From an uncultured Prevotella sp. (lineage in GTDB: Bacteria; Bacteroidota; Bacteroidia; Bacteroidales; Bacteroidaceae), in assembly GCA_900771975.1 (NCBI GenBank), contig CAAGPV010000009.1, forward strand, positions 11,933-75,932: DNA of 64,000 bases, read 5' to 3'. Numbering within the stretch: position 1 is the first letter of the stretch; every line of letters begins with the position of its first letter. This document shows, piece by piece, positions 49,025-58,165 of this stretch. The position numbers were made by a program, and so were the translations under genes. The notes beneath the pieces were generated by a model. That model saw nothing but the letters and a program-made list of their open reading frames with translations. It made no database searches and was not told the DNA's origin.

Positions 49025-49180
49025 AAGGCTTGATGGATATTTACATGTTTATGAGTTTATACTTGTAAGGGTGGATTAGTTATCTTTCAAGCAATAGTTT
49101 AGAAAGAAACATTTCATGGTATTAGTATTTTAAGGGCAGAGGTGAGAAAGTCGTGATGATTTTGTCACCTCGTTTTGTTT
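49025..49180 (+). ncRNA. Candidate small RNA
   Basis: A ~155-nt interval from the predicted start site to a terminator with no frame longer than 11 codons (a short one begins at 49033). Promoter and terminator are both clear and spaced as for a bacterial sRNA. Family not recognised. Confidence 0.5.
49139..49180 (+). terminator. Terminator of the candidate small RNA
   Basis: GAGGTGA (49139-49145) and TCACCTC (49165-49171) form a perfect stem, followed by GTTTTGTTT. Confidence 0.7.
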
Positions 49181-49222
49181 AGTAAATTATTTCCAACTCC
49201 CCATCCCTTTAGGTGATTGTTT

Positions 49223-50260
49223 TCAATATTTTCGTAGAGCGGCTATTAATTCGGTATTTTCACTTTTAGACCCTATGGTAATCCGTAAACAGTTGTCGCA
49301 CAACTGAACATTGGTTCTGTTTCGAACAACGATGCCTTTATTTATCAAATAGTTATAGATGGCCGTAGCATCAGTCATGCGGGCTAAGAAAAAGTTGGCA
49401 TCAGATGGATATACTTCCTTGCAGAATGGAAGTTGTTGCACGGCATTCATCGTATTTGCTCTTTCTTGCAAAAGCAGCTTCACCCAATCGTTGACATCAT
49501 AACGGTGTTTTAAAGCGTCCATTGCCTTTTCTTGTGTAAGTAGATTTATATTGTATGGATATTTCACTTTGTTGAAAAGGTCAATGATGGCAGGTTGTGC
49601 ATAGGCCATACCCAAACGAAGTGCAGCGCATCCCCATGCTTTGCTAAAAGTGTTAAGTACAATCAGATTTGCCCAATTTTCTAACTCTTCTCTGAATGTA
49701 GGGCTTAATGAAAAGTCGCTATAAGCCTCATCAACGATGACGATTCCCTCAAAATCTTTTAAGATCTTTCTAATGCCATTATGGCTTAGCAAATTGCCTG
49801 TAGGGTTGTTTGGTGAACAGAGCCACACAAGTTTTGTGTGACTGTCGCATGCTGCAAGAATTTTTTTGGGAATGAGCTCAAAGTGTTCGTTGAGTTTAAT
49901 GGCTCTATACGCCACGTTGTTAATGTCCGCACACACTTTGTACATTCCATAGGTGGGTTCTATAGCAACTACATTGTCAAGTCCCGGCTCACAAAATACT
50001 CTGTAACAAAGGTCAATAGCTTCATCTGACCCATTGCCGAGGAAAATATTTTCAGGTTTTACCCCTTTAACTTTGCTGATTTCTTCTTTTAAAGTTTTTT
50101 GTAAGGGATCAGGATAGCGATTGTAAGGTTTGTTGTATGGATTTTCATTTGCATCAAGGAACACATGGGCCCTATGACCGCTATATTCGTTTCGTGCTGA
50201 ACTATATGGGGCTAATTTAAGGATATTGGGTCTAACAAGTTGTTTTAAATCTTTACTCAT
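49223..50260 (-). CDS. hisC: Histidinol-phosphate aminotransferase
   Basis: A 345-residue fold type I PLP enzyme that transaminates imidazole-acetol phosphate to histidinol phosphate. LDANENPYNKPYNRYPDP near the N-terminus, LGNGSDEAIDL, LVWLCSPNNPTGNLL, IVDEAYSDF and the PLP-lysine region NTFSKAWGCAALRLGMA (about residues 202-218) identify it. It is the last of hisG-hisD-hisC, 37 bp after hisD. Confidence 0.95.
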   Translation of the reverse strand: MSKDLKQLVRPNILKLAPYSSARNEYSGHRAHVFLDANENPYNKPYNRYPDPLQKTLKEEISKVKGVKPENIFLGNGSDEAIDLCYRVFCEPGLDNVVAIEPTYGMYKVCADINNVAYRAIKLNEHFELIPKKILAACDSHTKLVWLCSPNNPTGNLLSHNGIRKILKDFEGIVIVDEAYSDFSLSPTFREELENWANLIVLNTFSKAWGCAALRLGMAYAQPAIIDLFNKVKYPYNINLLTQEKAMDALKHRYDVNDWVKLLLQERANTMNAVQQLPFCKEVYPSDANFFLARMTDATAIYNYLINKGIVVRNRTNVQLCDNCLRITIGSKSENTELIAALRKY

Positions 50261-50297
50261 AGTTTTACAATCGTATTGTTATCAGACTATAGTATGG

Positions 50298-51575
50298 TTA
50301 ATGTTTCATCCGTAAGCGCATCGCGTTTGCATGTGCCTCAAGTTGTTCGTTTTCAGCCATACACACAACCGTTTTTCCGATGCTTTCTATTCCTTTGTCT
50401 GTAAGATGTTGAAAAGTTATTTTTTTGCAAAAACTATCTAAGTTTACTCCATTATATGTGATTGCATATCCATGCGTGGGCAAGGTGTGGTTTGTGCCGC
50501 TTGCATAGTCGCCAGCACTTTCGCAAGCATATTGACCAAGAAATACAGATCCGGCATTAATGACTTTGTCAGCTAAATCGTTATAGTCGGCAGTTGCTAT
50601 GATAAGATGTTCTGGAGCGTATAGGTTTGCCAACTCTATAGCCTCTGAAGTATTTTTGACGACAACTGTCTTGCTATTGTCCAAGGCTTTCTGGGCAATT
50701 TCTTTCCGCGGCAGTTTTTCCAATTGTGACAGTAGTTCGTGGTTCACGTTGTCTGCTAATTGCTCAGAAGTTGAAATAAGGAAGACTTGAGAATCTGGAC
50801 CATGTTCGGCCTGACTTAACAAGTCGGCAGCAATGAAAGTAGGATTGCTGAATTCATCTGCCAACACACATACTTCAGAAGGACCTGCAGGCATGTCTAT
50901 AGCAACATCGTGAAGGCTTACCTGTTGTTTGGCCGCCATGACATATTGGTTGCCTGGCCCAAAGATTTTATAGACTTGCGGGACGGTTGATGTTCCGTAG
51001 GCCATTGCACCAATTGCTTGAACACCCCCGATTTTAAAAATCTTTCTAACTCCAGCTATTTTGGCCGCAGAAAGTATGGCAGGGTGAATTTTTCCATCTT
51101 TGTTAGGAGGTGTACAAAGTATAATTTCTCTACATCCAGCTATGCGTGCGGGAGTGGCCAACATGAGGAGTGAAGAAAACAATGGGGCAGAACCACCGGG
51201 AATGTACAACCCCACCTTTTCTATGGGTAAAGATTTTTGCCAACATACTACTCCAGGGGCGGTTTCTATCTTTTTCCCCTCAAAAAGTTGAGCGCGATGG
51301 AAAGTTGATATATTATGGTGAGCTTGTATTAATGAGAGCCTTAAATCATCGCTTATGAGCTTCTCGGCTTCTTCAAACTCGTTTCCTGTTACGAGAAGAG
51401 AATCAAGATTTGCGTGGTCAAATTGTTCTTCATATTCTTTTATTGCCTCGTCTCCACGAGTCTTGACATCATAAAGAATTGTTTGTACTGTTTTGGTCAA
51501 CGTCGAAAGGTCAAGATGAGGCCGTTTCGTCAATTCTTCCCATACGTCTTTTTGTGGATATCTTATGATTCTCAT
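50298..51575 (-). CDS. hisD: Histidinol dehydrogenase
   Basis: A 425-residue zinc enzyme that oxidises histidinol to histidine in two NAD-dependent steps. EKVGLYIPGGSAPLFSSLLM, IFGPGNQYVMAAKQQVS, DMPAGPSEVCVLADEFSNP, LLSQAEHGPDSQVFLIS and SGTNHTLPTHGYA are the family signatures, including the catalytic glutamate/histidine region. It starts 27 bp after hisG. Confidence 0.96.
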   Translation of the reverse strand: MRIIRYPQKDVWEELTKRPHLDLSTLTKTVQTILYDVKTRGDEAIKEYEEQFDHANLDSLLVTGNEFEEAEKLISDDLRLSLIQAHHNISTFHRAQLFEGKKIETAPGVVCWQKSLPIEKVGLYIPGGSAPLFSSLLMLATPARIAGCREIILCTPPNKDGKIHPAILSAAKIAGVRKIFKIGGVQAIGAMAYGTSTVPQVYKIFGPGNQYVMAAKQQVSLHDVAIDMPAGPSEVCVLADEFSNPTFIAADLLSQAEHGPDSQVFLISTSEQLADNVNHELLSQLEKLPRKEIAQKALDNSKTVVVKNTSEAIELANLYAPEHLIIATADYNDLADKVINAGSVFLGQYACESAGDYASGTNHTLPTHGYAITYNGVNLDSFCKKITFQHLTDKGIESIGKTVVCMAENEQLEAHANAMRLRMKH

Positions 51576-51602
51576 ATATCTTTAAAAATTTTCTGATGGT
51601 AA

Positions 51603-52454
51603 TTAAAGTATCATTTTTTCTATTGGTGATACAAGAATTCCTTGTGCTCCAAGGTCTTTTAGCTTGCCGATAATCTCCCAAAATCGCCTTTCGTCGAGAA
51701 CCGTATGAATGGAACACCAGTCGGTGTCTGCCAAAGGAATAATTGTGGGACTTTTGATGCCTGGCAAGACCTTGGTAATGGCTTGAACCTTGTCTTTGGG
51801 GGCATTCATCATTACATACTTTTTGTCTTGGGCAGAGCGTACGGCTTCAAAGCGGAAAAGCATTTCATTTAGTACCTTGTGCTTTTCTTCGTCCATATGC
51901 CAATTGCCAATGAGGAGAGCCTCACTTTCCATAACAACTTCCACTTCCCGTAGATTGTTGCTGACAAGCGTGGAACCAGAACTAACAATATCAAAAATAC
52001 CATCTGCCAAACCAATACCAGGACTGATTTCAACGCTACCGTTTATTACATGAATGTCTGCATTTATGTTTCGCTTGTTCATAAACCGGCGAAGAATGTT
52101 GGGATAGCTGGTGGCGATTTTTCTACCATTAAACCACTCTATATTATTATACTTACATTCTTTTGGTATGGCAAGTGATAAACGGCATTTACTAAATCCT
52201 AACCTTTGAATGATTTGTGCATCTTCTCCCCGTTCTATAAATTCGTTTTCTCCAACTACACCAATGTCTGCTACACCGTTGGCAACACTTTGTGGGATGT
52301 CATCATCTCTAAGGTAAAGCACTTCCAATGGGAAGTTGGGAGACTGTACGAGGAGGGTGCGTTTACTTGAAGGAACTTTAATGTCTGCTTCTTCTAACAA
52401 ACGTATGGTGTCGTCATATAGACGACCTTTTGATTGAACAGCTATTCGTAGCAT
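51603..52454 (-). CDS. hisG: ATP phosphoribosyltransferase (long form)
   Basis: A 283-residue first enzyme of histidine synthesis, joining ATP and PRPP. It is the long HisG form with its own C-terminal histidine-binding regulatory domain (last ~75 residues, from VMMNAPKDKVQAI), so no HisZ is needed. ISPGIGLADGIFDIVSSGSTL is the PRPP-site motif; RIAVQSKGRLYDDTIRLLEE is the start. It heads hisGDC from its own promoter. Confidence 0.95.
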   Translation of the reverse strand: MLRIAVQSKGRLYDDTIRLLEEADIKVPSSKRTLLVQSPNFPLEVLYLRDDDIPQSVANGVADIGVVGENEFIERGEDAQIIQRLGFSKCRLSLAIPKECKYNNIEWFNGRKIATSYPNILRRFMNKRNINADIHVINGSVEISPGIGLADGIFDIVSSGSTLVSNNLREVEVVMESEALLIGNWHMDEEKHKVLNEMLFRFEAVRSAQDKKYVMMNAPKDKVQAITKVLPGIKSPTIIPLADTDWCSIHTVLDERRFWEIIGKLKDLGAQGILVSPIEKMIL

Positions 52455-52518
52455 AAAAAACAGGATTCTTTATAATATAATCTTTGTCGCTTCTTGTATT
52501 TTGCAACTTTTTACAATG

Positions 52519-52549
52519 CAAAAGTACGAAATTAGTATTATAGCGCCAA
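52519..52549 (-). promoter_or_regulatory. Promoter of hisG-hisD-hisC
   Basis: On the minus strand TTG (52549-52547), 20 bp, TACTTTTG (52526-52519), leaving a ~57-nt leader. No His-rich leader peptide is seen. Confidence 0.77.
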
Positions 52550-52608
52550 AATGATTGTTATGTAATTGTTTTTATATTGTATTTTTGAGACTTTTTGATG
52601 ATAAAGAA

Positions 52609-53688
52609 TTATAAAAGACCTTTGGTTGATGGAAGCTCATAATGGTAAATGTCACGCTTTACAGCCATTTTTAAACTTCGGGCAAAGGCTTTAAAGATGC
52701 CTTCAATCTTGTGGTGCTCGTTTTCGCCTCGTGCCTTTATATGAAGATTCATTTTTGCAGCATCACTCAAACTTTTAAAAAAATGTAAGAACATTTCTGT
52801 AGGCATATCTCCAATTTTCTCTCGTTGGAAAGTGGCATCCCATACAAGCCAAGGCCTTCCTCCAAAATCGAGAGCCACTTGACACAAACAATCGTCCATT
52901 GGCAAAGTAAATCCATATCTTTCGATTCCGCGTTTGTTGCCTAATGCTTGTAGAATACATTCTCCAAGTGCAATTGCGGTGTCTTCAATCGTGTGGTGCT
53001 CATCTACATTAAGGTCTCCGTTCGTGTGAATGGTCAAGTCGATTTTTCCATGTTTGCCAATTTGTTCTAACATGTGATTGAAAAAACCTAAACCAGTAGA
53101 AATGTCACATTGGCCGACTCCATCAATATTTAGTTTAATATAAATATCTGTCTCTTTTGTTGTTCGTTTAACTTCGGCAATACGTTCTCCGGCGAAAAGA
53201 ATTTCAGAAATCTTGTCCCATGTCAGTCCGTTATGATTGAGGATGAGGGGTTTACATCCTAAATTGTGGGCCAATTCTGCATCTGTGGCTCTGTCTCCAA
53301 TGACATAGCTATGTTTAAGGTCGTAGAGAGAGGGATTGTTGATGTATTTGGACAACATGCCAGTACCAGGTTTTCGCATTGGGGAATTATCTTCCGGAAA
53401 GTGCCGGTCTATAAGTTGGTCATCGAAGGTGATACCCTCTCCTTCTAATGTTTGCATTAGGAAGTTGTGCACAGGCCAAAATGTATCTTCAGGAAAACTG
53501 TCTGTTCCCAAACCATCTTGGTTGCTAACCAATACAAAGCGAAAGTCAAGTTTTTCCTTGATGAAAGACAGGTTACGTATGACACCTGGTATTAAGCGGA
53601 GTTTCTCAAAAGAATCTATTTGCTCATCAGCTGGTTCTTCGATGAGTGTTCCGTCTCTATCAATGAATAGGATGCGTTGTGTTGTCAT
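52609..53688 (-). CDS. hisB: Bifunctional histidinol-phosphatase / imidazoleglycerol-phosphate dehydratase
   Basis: A 359-residue fusion. The N-terminal ~165 residues are a HAD phosphatase (FIDRDGTLIEEP, with catalytic aspartates, and VIGDRATDAELAHNLG); the rest is the IGP dehydratase (GLGFFNHMLEQIGKHGKIDL, DEHHTIEDTAIALGE, KIEGIFKAFARSLKMAV). It overlaps the membrane-protein gene upstream by 4 bp and lies 154 bp before hisG, so it belongs to a different transcript from hisGDC although in the same direction. Confidence 0.96.
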   Translation of the reverse strand: MTTQRILFIDRDGTLIEEPADEQIDSFEKLRLIPGVIRNLSFIKEKLDFRFVLVSNQDGLGTDSFPEDTFWPVHNFLMQTLEGEGITFDDQLIDRHFPEDNSPMRKPGTGMLSKYINNPSLYDLKHSYVIGDRATDAELAHNLGCKPLILNHNGLTWDKISEILFAGERIAEVKRTTKETDIYIKLNIDGVGQCDISTGLGFFNHMLEQIGKHGKIDLTIHTNGDLNVDEHHTIEDTAIALGECILQALGNKRGIERYGFTLPMDDCLCQVALDFGGRPWLVWDATFQREKIGDMPTEMFLHFFKSLSDAAKMNLHIKARGENEHHKIEGIFKAFARSLKMAVKRDIYHYELPSTKGLL

Positions 53689-54473
53689 TCTTTTTCTTGC
53701 TTAAAAGTGATAGAACCATGTGCGTAGGCAAAAGCAAAGGTCTGCCACGTTTGTATATAAAAAATGAAGTAGAAGGTTGTAGCGGAAAAGAAGAAAACCA
53801 TAAATGGGAAATAACTGGGTAGCCCATTAGGCTCTCCTCCGCTCATGCCTATGGCGTTGGAAAAATAGCAATATAGTAGAATTCCTAAAGGGGCACAGAC
53901 AATCAAGAAAAGAGTGGCACAAATTAGACCAGACAAAAATGCGATAAGCATTAAAAATCCCCAATGTCGAAGTCCGTTTTTGTATGCGTCTAACAACTTT
54001 GGCTTCTCTTCTATCATAAACTCAAATGCCATATTAAGTAGGGGAAGAGCAATACAAGTAAGAGCAAAATGTATACAACCCACTATAAAAGAAATAGTTG
54101 AGGCGGATATTTTTGTAAGGTGTATCAATTTGGCTATTCCCCAATAGCATAAAACAAGAAAGAGAACCCCAATGACTAATTTGGCCATACGTCTAATGTT
54201 CCAGGTATATGGGCGGTAATCAATCATGTCAAAAATGCTCGCCTTGAACAAAATGAACGCAACAAGTAGGGCGATGAATGTAATAGCCGTGAAAGCAACG
54301 GTTATTACAGATTGTCCATAGCAACATAAAGTGACAAACCCAGCAAACAAAATGCTGGAACAACACAACTCTTTCCATGTGGTAAGAAAAACATTTTTGA
54401 GATTACCTTGGAATAATCGATAGCCTTCAGCCATACAACTGGAAAAGCTTCTGTTTTTATTGATATAGTCCAT
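53685..54473 (-). CDS. Multi-pass membrane protein, function unknown
   Basis: A 262-residue integral membrane protein with about six hydrophobic segments (starting near residues 36, 62, 96, 125, 174 and 225). The C-terminal hydrophilic tail is short. A cytoplasmic loop contains FEFMIEEKPKLLDAYKNGLR. No family recognised. It sits between an RNA methyltransferase gene (2-bp gap) and hisB (4-bp overlap), so it is translationally coupled to hisB without an obvious functional link. Confidence 0.75.
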   Translation of the reverse strand: MDYINKNRSFSSCMAEGYRLFQGNLKNVFLTTWKELCCSSILFAGFVTLCCYGQSVITVAFTAITFIALLVAFILFKASIFDMIDYRPYTWNIRRMAKLVIGVLFLVLCYWGIAKLIHLTKISASTISFIVGCIHFALTCIALPLLNMAFEFMIEEKPKLLDAYKNGLRHWGFLMLIAFLSGLICATLFLIVCAPLGILLYCYFSNAIGMSGGEPNGLPSYFPFMVFFFSATTFYFIFYIQTWQTFAFAYAHGSITFKQEKE

Positions 54474-54475
54474 AA

Positions 54476-55228
54476 TTATAACCGTCTTCTAAATTCTTCA
54501 CAAACAAGTGCTGTGGCAATAGCTACATTTAATGATTCGGCAGTACTTCTTCCTTGTGGGTAGTTGGGTATTAACAATTTGTGCTTAATGAGCTTTCTTA
54601 TGTTTGGGCTAATGCCGTTACCTTCATTGCCCATAATAACCAATCCATATGCAGACAAGGACTTTTGATAGATATTGTCTCCATCCAACAGGGTTCCGTA
54701 AACAGGGAAATCAGAGGGAAGGGTAGTTATTAATTTTTCCAAACATCCATAAGAAAGATTTACTCTTGCTATACTTCCCATGGAAGCCTGAATGACCTTT
54801 GGGCTCCAATAGTCTACTGTATCTGTTGAGCAAAAGATATTTTCAATTCCAAACCAATCGGCTATTCGAATGATTGTACCTAAGTTCCCCGGGTCTTGTA
54901 TGCCGTCTAAGGCGAGAAACAATTGCTTCTCATGAATAGGAAATGGCAAACTTTCTTTTTTTTGAAATATCCCAATCACTCCCTGAGGATGTTGTAAAAA
55001 AGAAAGTTTCTTCAATTCTTCTGCCGAAATTTGCATAGTGGCATTGGTTGGACAGATGTCCTTAAATGTGCTGTCTCCTTCTTCCAACAGAATGAGATAC
55101 GGAATATAGTTTGCAAGAAGTAATTCCTTGACAACCTTCGGGCCTTCAGCTACAAAAAGTCCAGATTTTTCTCTTCCTTTTTTTGACTCAAGAGAGCGTA
55201 TTAATTTGGCTTTATTCTTACTTATCAT
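54476..55228 (-). CDS. SpoU/TrmH-family RNA 2'-O-methyltransferase
   Basis: A 250-residue SPOUT methyltransferase. An N-terminal substrate-binding domain (SLESKKGREKSGLFVAEGPK) precedes the knotted catalytic domain with LDGIQDPGNLGTIIRIADWF (motif 1), VIMGNEGNGISP (motif 2) and IPNYPQGRSTAESLNVAIAT (motif 3). The target is a ribose in rRNA or tRNA and cannot be specified. A TATTTTTG -7 element lies 5 bp before the ATG. Confidence 0.92.
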   Translation of the reverse strand: MISKNKAKLIRSLESKKGREKSGLFVAEGPKVVKELLLANYIPYLILLEEGDSTFKDICPTNATMQISAEELKKLSFLQHPQGVIGIFQKKESLPFPIHEKQLFLALDGIQDPGNLGTIIRIADWFGIENIFCSTDTVDYWSPKVIQASMGSIARVNLSYGCLEKLITTLPSDFPVYGTLLDGDNIYQKSLSAYGLVIMGNEGNGISPNIRKLIKHKLLIPNYPQGRSTAESLNVAIATALVCEEFRRRL

Positions 55229-55233
55229 TACTG

Positions 55234-55241
55234 CAAAAATA
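55234..55241 (-). promoter_or_regulatory. -7 element directly before the RNA methyltransferase gene
   Basis: TATTTTTG on the minus strand ends 5 bp before the ATG, implying a leaderless or nearly leaderless mRNA. Confidence 0.5.
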
Positions 55242-55285
55242 CAAAAAAAAGTCCAACGGCCTATAGATTGGATACAAACTTTTAT

Positions 55286-55293
55286 TACCTTTG
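55286..55293 (+). promoter_or_regulatory. -7 element of the TamL-like gene
   Basis: TACCTTTG, 25 bp before the ATG at 55319. It supports that ATG over an in-frame TTG at 55268. Confidence 0.55.
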
Positions 55294-55318
55294 CAAAAAT
55301 TTAGGGATCGTTGAGAGT

Positions 55319-57529
55319 ATGCGAAATTATTTTAAATGGGTTATAATAGGATTATTAGGCTTTACCGTTTTAGCCATCCTTAGTGCATGCTCATCTACTA
55401 AGTTTATACCGGAAAACAAGTATTTATTGGATAGGGTAGAAATAAAATCTGATAGAAAGAATTTTGATGTTTCTACTTTACAACCCTATATTCATCAAAA
55501 AGCTAATTCGCGGTGGTTCTCATTATTCAAAATACCTCTGTCTACTTATTCTTTAGCGGGGAAAGACAGTACGAAATGGATTAACCGTACTTTAAAAAAA
55601 ATGGGAGAAGAACCGGTGATGTATGATACCCTACAGGCAAAAATGTCGTTAGAAGATTTGGTGAAAGCCATGAATAATATGGGCTATATGAATGCTCGCG
55701 CCGATTTGTCTACTCATATACATGGGAAACGCCTATCAGTCTTATATACACTTCATCCGGGAGAACCTTTTCGAATTGTTAAATTTGATTATGATATTCA
55801 AGACAGTTTAATAGCAAATCTACTTAGCCCCTACATAAAAAACAAATCGGTTCACGTGCCAATGCCGTTTACGGTAGAAGCTCTTGATGGAGAGCGGAAA
55901 CGTATTTCCAAGATTTTGTCAGACCAGGGGTACTACCGGTTTCATAAAGACTTCATTATGTTTACGGCTGATAGTACACGAAATTCTAAAGATGTAGGGG
56001 TTACGTTGCATTTGTTGAAATATAAAAAGAATGCGGATGGCCCAGAAATGATACATCCGCGGTATAAAATAAGACAAATAAACTTTGTTCCAAAAGATTC
56101 TACGGGTCTTCATATAAGAAAAAAAATATTGGAAAACACATCCTTTTTGGAAAGTGGAACTTGGTATAATGGAAGCGAATTACAAAAAACCTACAATAAT
56201 TTTGCACGAATGGGTGCGATTCGCTATACCAATATAACTTTTAATGAAATTCCGGATAGTCTTTTATTGGATTGTAATATTCAAATAAACACGAATAAGC
56301 CCAATATGATTTCTTTTCAACCAGAAGGGACCAACACCGCTGGTGATTTGGGAGCGGCAGCAACATTCATGTATCAAAACAGAAATTTATTCAGAGGTTC
56401 AGAATTGTTGAGTATTCAACTTCGAGCTGCTTTTGAAGCTATTACTGGATTGGAAGGTTATGAAAATCATGATTACGAAGAATATAGTGTAGAAACAAGT
56501 TTGCAATTCCCGCGTATGTTGGCGCCGTTTCTATCTAAAAACTTTAAAAGAAATAGTTCTGCATTGTCGGAATTGTCTTTGTCTTGGGATTTGCAAAACC
56601 GCCCAGAGTTTCATAGGCGTGTTTTCTCTACTGCATGGAGGTATAAATGGAAAGACAGACATACTAATTATCAGTTTGATTTATTGGACCTAAATTATGT
56701 TTATATGCCATGGATTTCCCATACATTTAAACATGATTATTTGGATAGCGTTTCAAATAGGAATGCGATTCTTCGTTACAATTATGAAGATTTGTTTATT
56801 GCCAAGATAGGTTTTGGCATAAGGTATAGCAATGCTTCTCATGCCATTAGAGCAAATATAGAAACAGCTGGAAATGTCTTGCGAGGATTGGCAAAAACAT
56901 TTGGAATGCAAAAAAATGACCAAGCCCAATATACATTATTTAATATTGCATTTGCCCAATATGTGAAATTTGACTTTGATTTTTCCAAGGTCTTTAAATT
57001 TGACAAAAATAATGCTTTAGCTTTACATGCTGGTTTCGGAATTGCATATCCCTATGGAAATAGTAAAGTTTTGCCGTTTGAAAAACGTTATTTCTCAGGT
57101 GGAGCAAATAGTGTACGAGGATGGAGTGTGAGAGGATTGGGGCCTGGTCGTTTCAAAGGTACAGACGGACGTATTGACTTTATTAATCAAACAGGTGATA
57201 TGAAACTTGATTTGAATGCAGAAATGCGCTCACATTTATTTTGGAAATTTGATGGGGCATTTTTTGTAGATGCCGGGAATATTTGGACATTACGTTCTTA
57301 TAGTGATCAGCCAGGAGGACAATTTAAAGCCAAGAACCTGTTGAAAGACTTGGCAGTTGCTTATGGCCTCGGCCTTCGACTAAACTTTGATTATTTTATT
57401 TTACGTTTTGATGGTGGTATTAAGGCAATAAACCCGGCTTATACAACAAAAGAAGAGCATTATGCAATCTTTCATCCTAATCTTGGAAGGGATTTTACAT
57501 TCCATTTTGCAGTAGGTCTGCCTTTTTAG
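55319..57529 (+). CDS. TamL-like lipidated Omp85/BamA-family outer-membrane protein
   Basis: A 736-residue outer-membrane protein. The signal peptide ends in the lipobox ILSACSS (Cys about residue 24), followed by POTRA-like repeats to about residue 330 and a C-terminal 16-strand barrel. RYFSGGANSVRGWSVRGLGP (about residues 590-609) is the Omp85 lid-lock region carrying the VRGW motif, and the protein ends in phenylalanine (FHFAVGLPF). The lipid anchor on an Omp85 protein is characteristic of Bacteroidetes TamL, thought to act in insertion or transport of surface proteins. Confidence 0.88.
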   Translation: MRNYFKWVIIGLLGFTVLAILSACSSTKFIPENKYLLDRVEIKSDRKNFDVSTLQPYIHQKANSRWFSLFKIPLSTYSLAGKDSTKWINRTLKKMGEEPVMYDTLQAKMSLEDLVKAMNNMGYMNARADLSTHIHGKRLSVLYTLHPGEPFRIVKFDYDIQDSLIANLLSPYIKNKSVHVPMPFTVEALDGERKRISKILSDQGYYRFHKDFIMFTADSTRNSKDVGVTLHLLKYKKNADGPEMIHPRYKIRQINFVPKDSTGLHIRKKILENTSFLESGTWYNGSELQKTYNNFARMGAIRYTNITFNEIPDSLLLDCNIQINTNKPNMISFQPEGTNTAGDLGAAATFMYQNRNLFRGSELLSIQLRAAFEAITGLEGYENHDYEEYSVETSLQFPRMLAPFLSKNFKRNSSALSELSLSWDLQNRPEFHRRVFSTAWRYKWKDRHTNYQFDLLDLNYVYMPWISHTFKHDYLDSVSNRNAILRYNYEDLFIAKIGFGIRYSNASHAIRANIETAGNVLRGLAKTFGMQKNDQAQYTLFNIAFAQYVKFDFDFSKVFKFDKNNALALHAGFGIAYPYGNSKVLPFEKRYFSGGANSVRGWSVRGLGPGRFKGTDGRIDFINQTGDMKLDLNAEMRSHLFWKFDGAFFVDAGNIWTLRSYSDQPGGQFKAKNLLKDLAVAYGLGLRLNFDYFILRFDGGIKAINPAYTTKEEHYAIFHPNLGRDFTFHFAVGLPF

Positions 57530-58110
57530 ATGTCTTTGTCTATACCAACTCTTATGTTTAGAATTAAGCCTATACCTTATGGCGTGTTTGTTCAACACAT
57601 AACGTTTCAATTAACTTTTGTTTTGTGCTTATCTCATGTTTCTTTAAGTCACTTTTGTATAGTTCTCATTTTATACAAATAGTTTTTTCTTTTATTTAGT
57701 CGCGGTTATTATGCCCCCCAGTAGCCTTAGCTCATATTTCAATTATCCTATCTTGGTCAGGTCATTCTCTTTTGTCTCTTTCATACCCTTCTGATAATAA
57801 GAGTGTATCCTTCTTGTGCTTTTGCTTCCTCTAAAGAAGTATGGATGCTGCTTAATTTACTCTATCACCTTAATAGATCCCTTTTGATGCTTCAAGGGTA
57901 AATTTTAATTGTGTATTTTTTCCTGTTTTTCAAGGACTATATCTACTTAGGCCTTCAATACCATATCAGATATTAACTTATAGTCATCCCCTAGTGGATT
58001 ATATATTTTCCAAATAGTACTGTTTATGTTATTGTACTTTATGTAAGAATTGAATGTGTTAAGTAGTTGAAAGAGGAAATTATGGTTTGGGCTGGATTAA
58101 ACAAGCTCAA
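57530..58110. other. Intergenic gap without a recognised gene
   Basis: About 580 bp after the TamL-like stop. The plus strand is pyrimidine-rich and all frames are interrupted often. The minus strand contains one 34-codon open stretch with no recognised family. It may be a decayed gene or element; nothing firmer can be said. Confidence 0.4.
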
Positions 58111-58115
58111 TAGTT

Positions 58116-58145
58116 TTGTGATGCCATACCTTTTTGGTACTTTTG
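58116..58145 (+). promoter_or_regulatory. Promoter of the metallo-hydrolase gene
   Basis: TTG (58116-58118), 19 bp, TACTTTTG (58138-58145). It lies inside the upstream open-frame extension and fixes the start at 58166. Confidence 0.77.
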
Positions 58146-58165
58146 TACTGATAAAGTATACATTT

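Noticed and set aside
57530..58110. Insertion-sequence remnant
   Set aside because: Frames are interrupted everywhere and no transposase motif or terminal repeat could be recognised.
58067..58165. 33-codon N-terminal extension of the metallo-hydrolase
   Set aside because: A consensus promoter (58116-58145) lies within it and homologues begin at the ATG at 58166.
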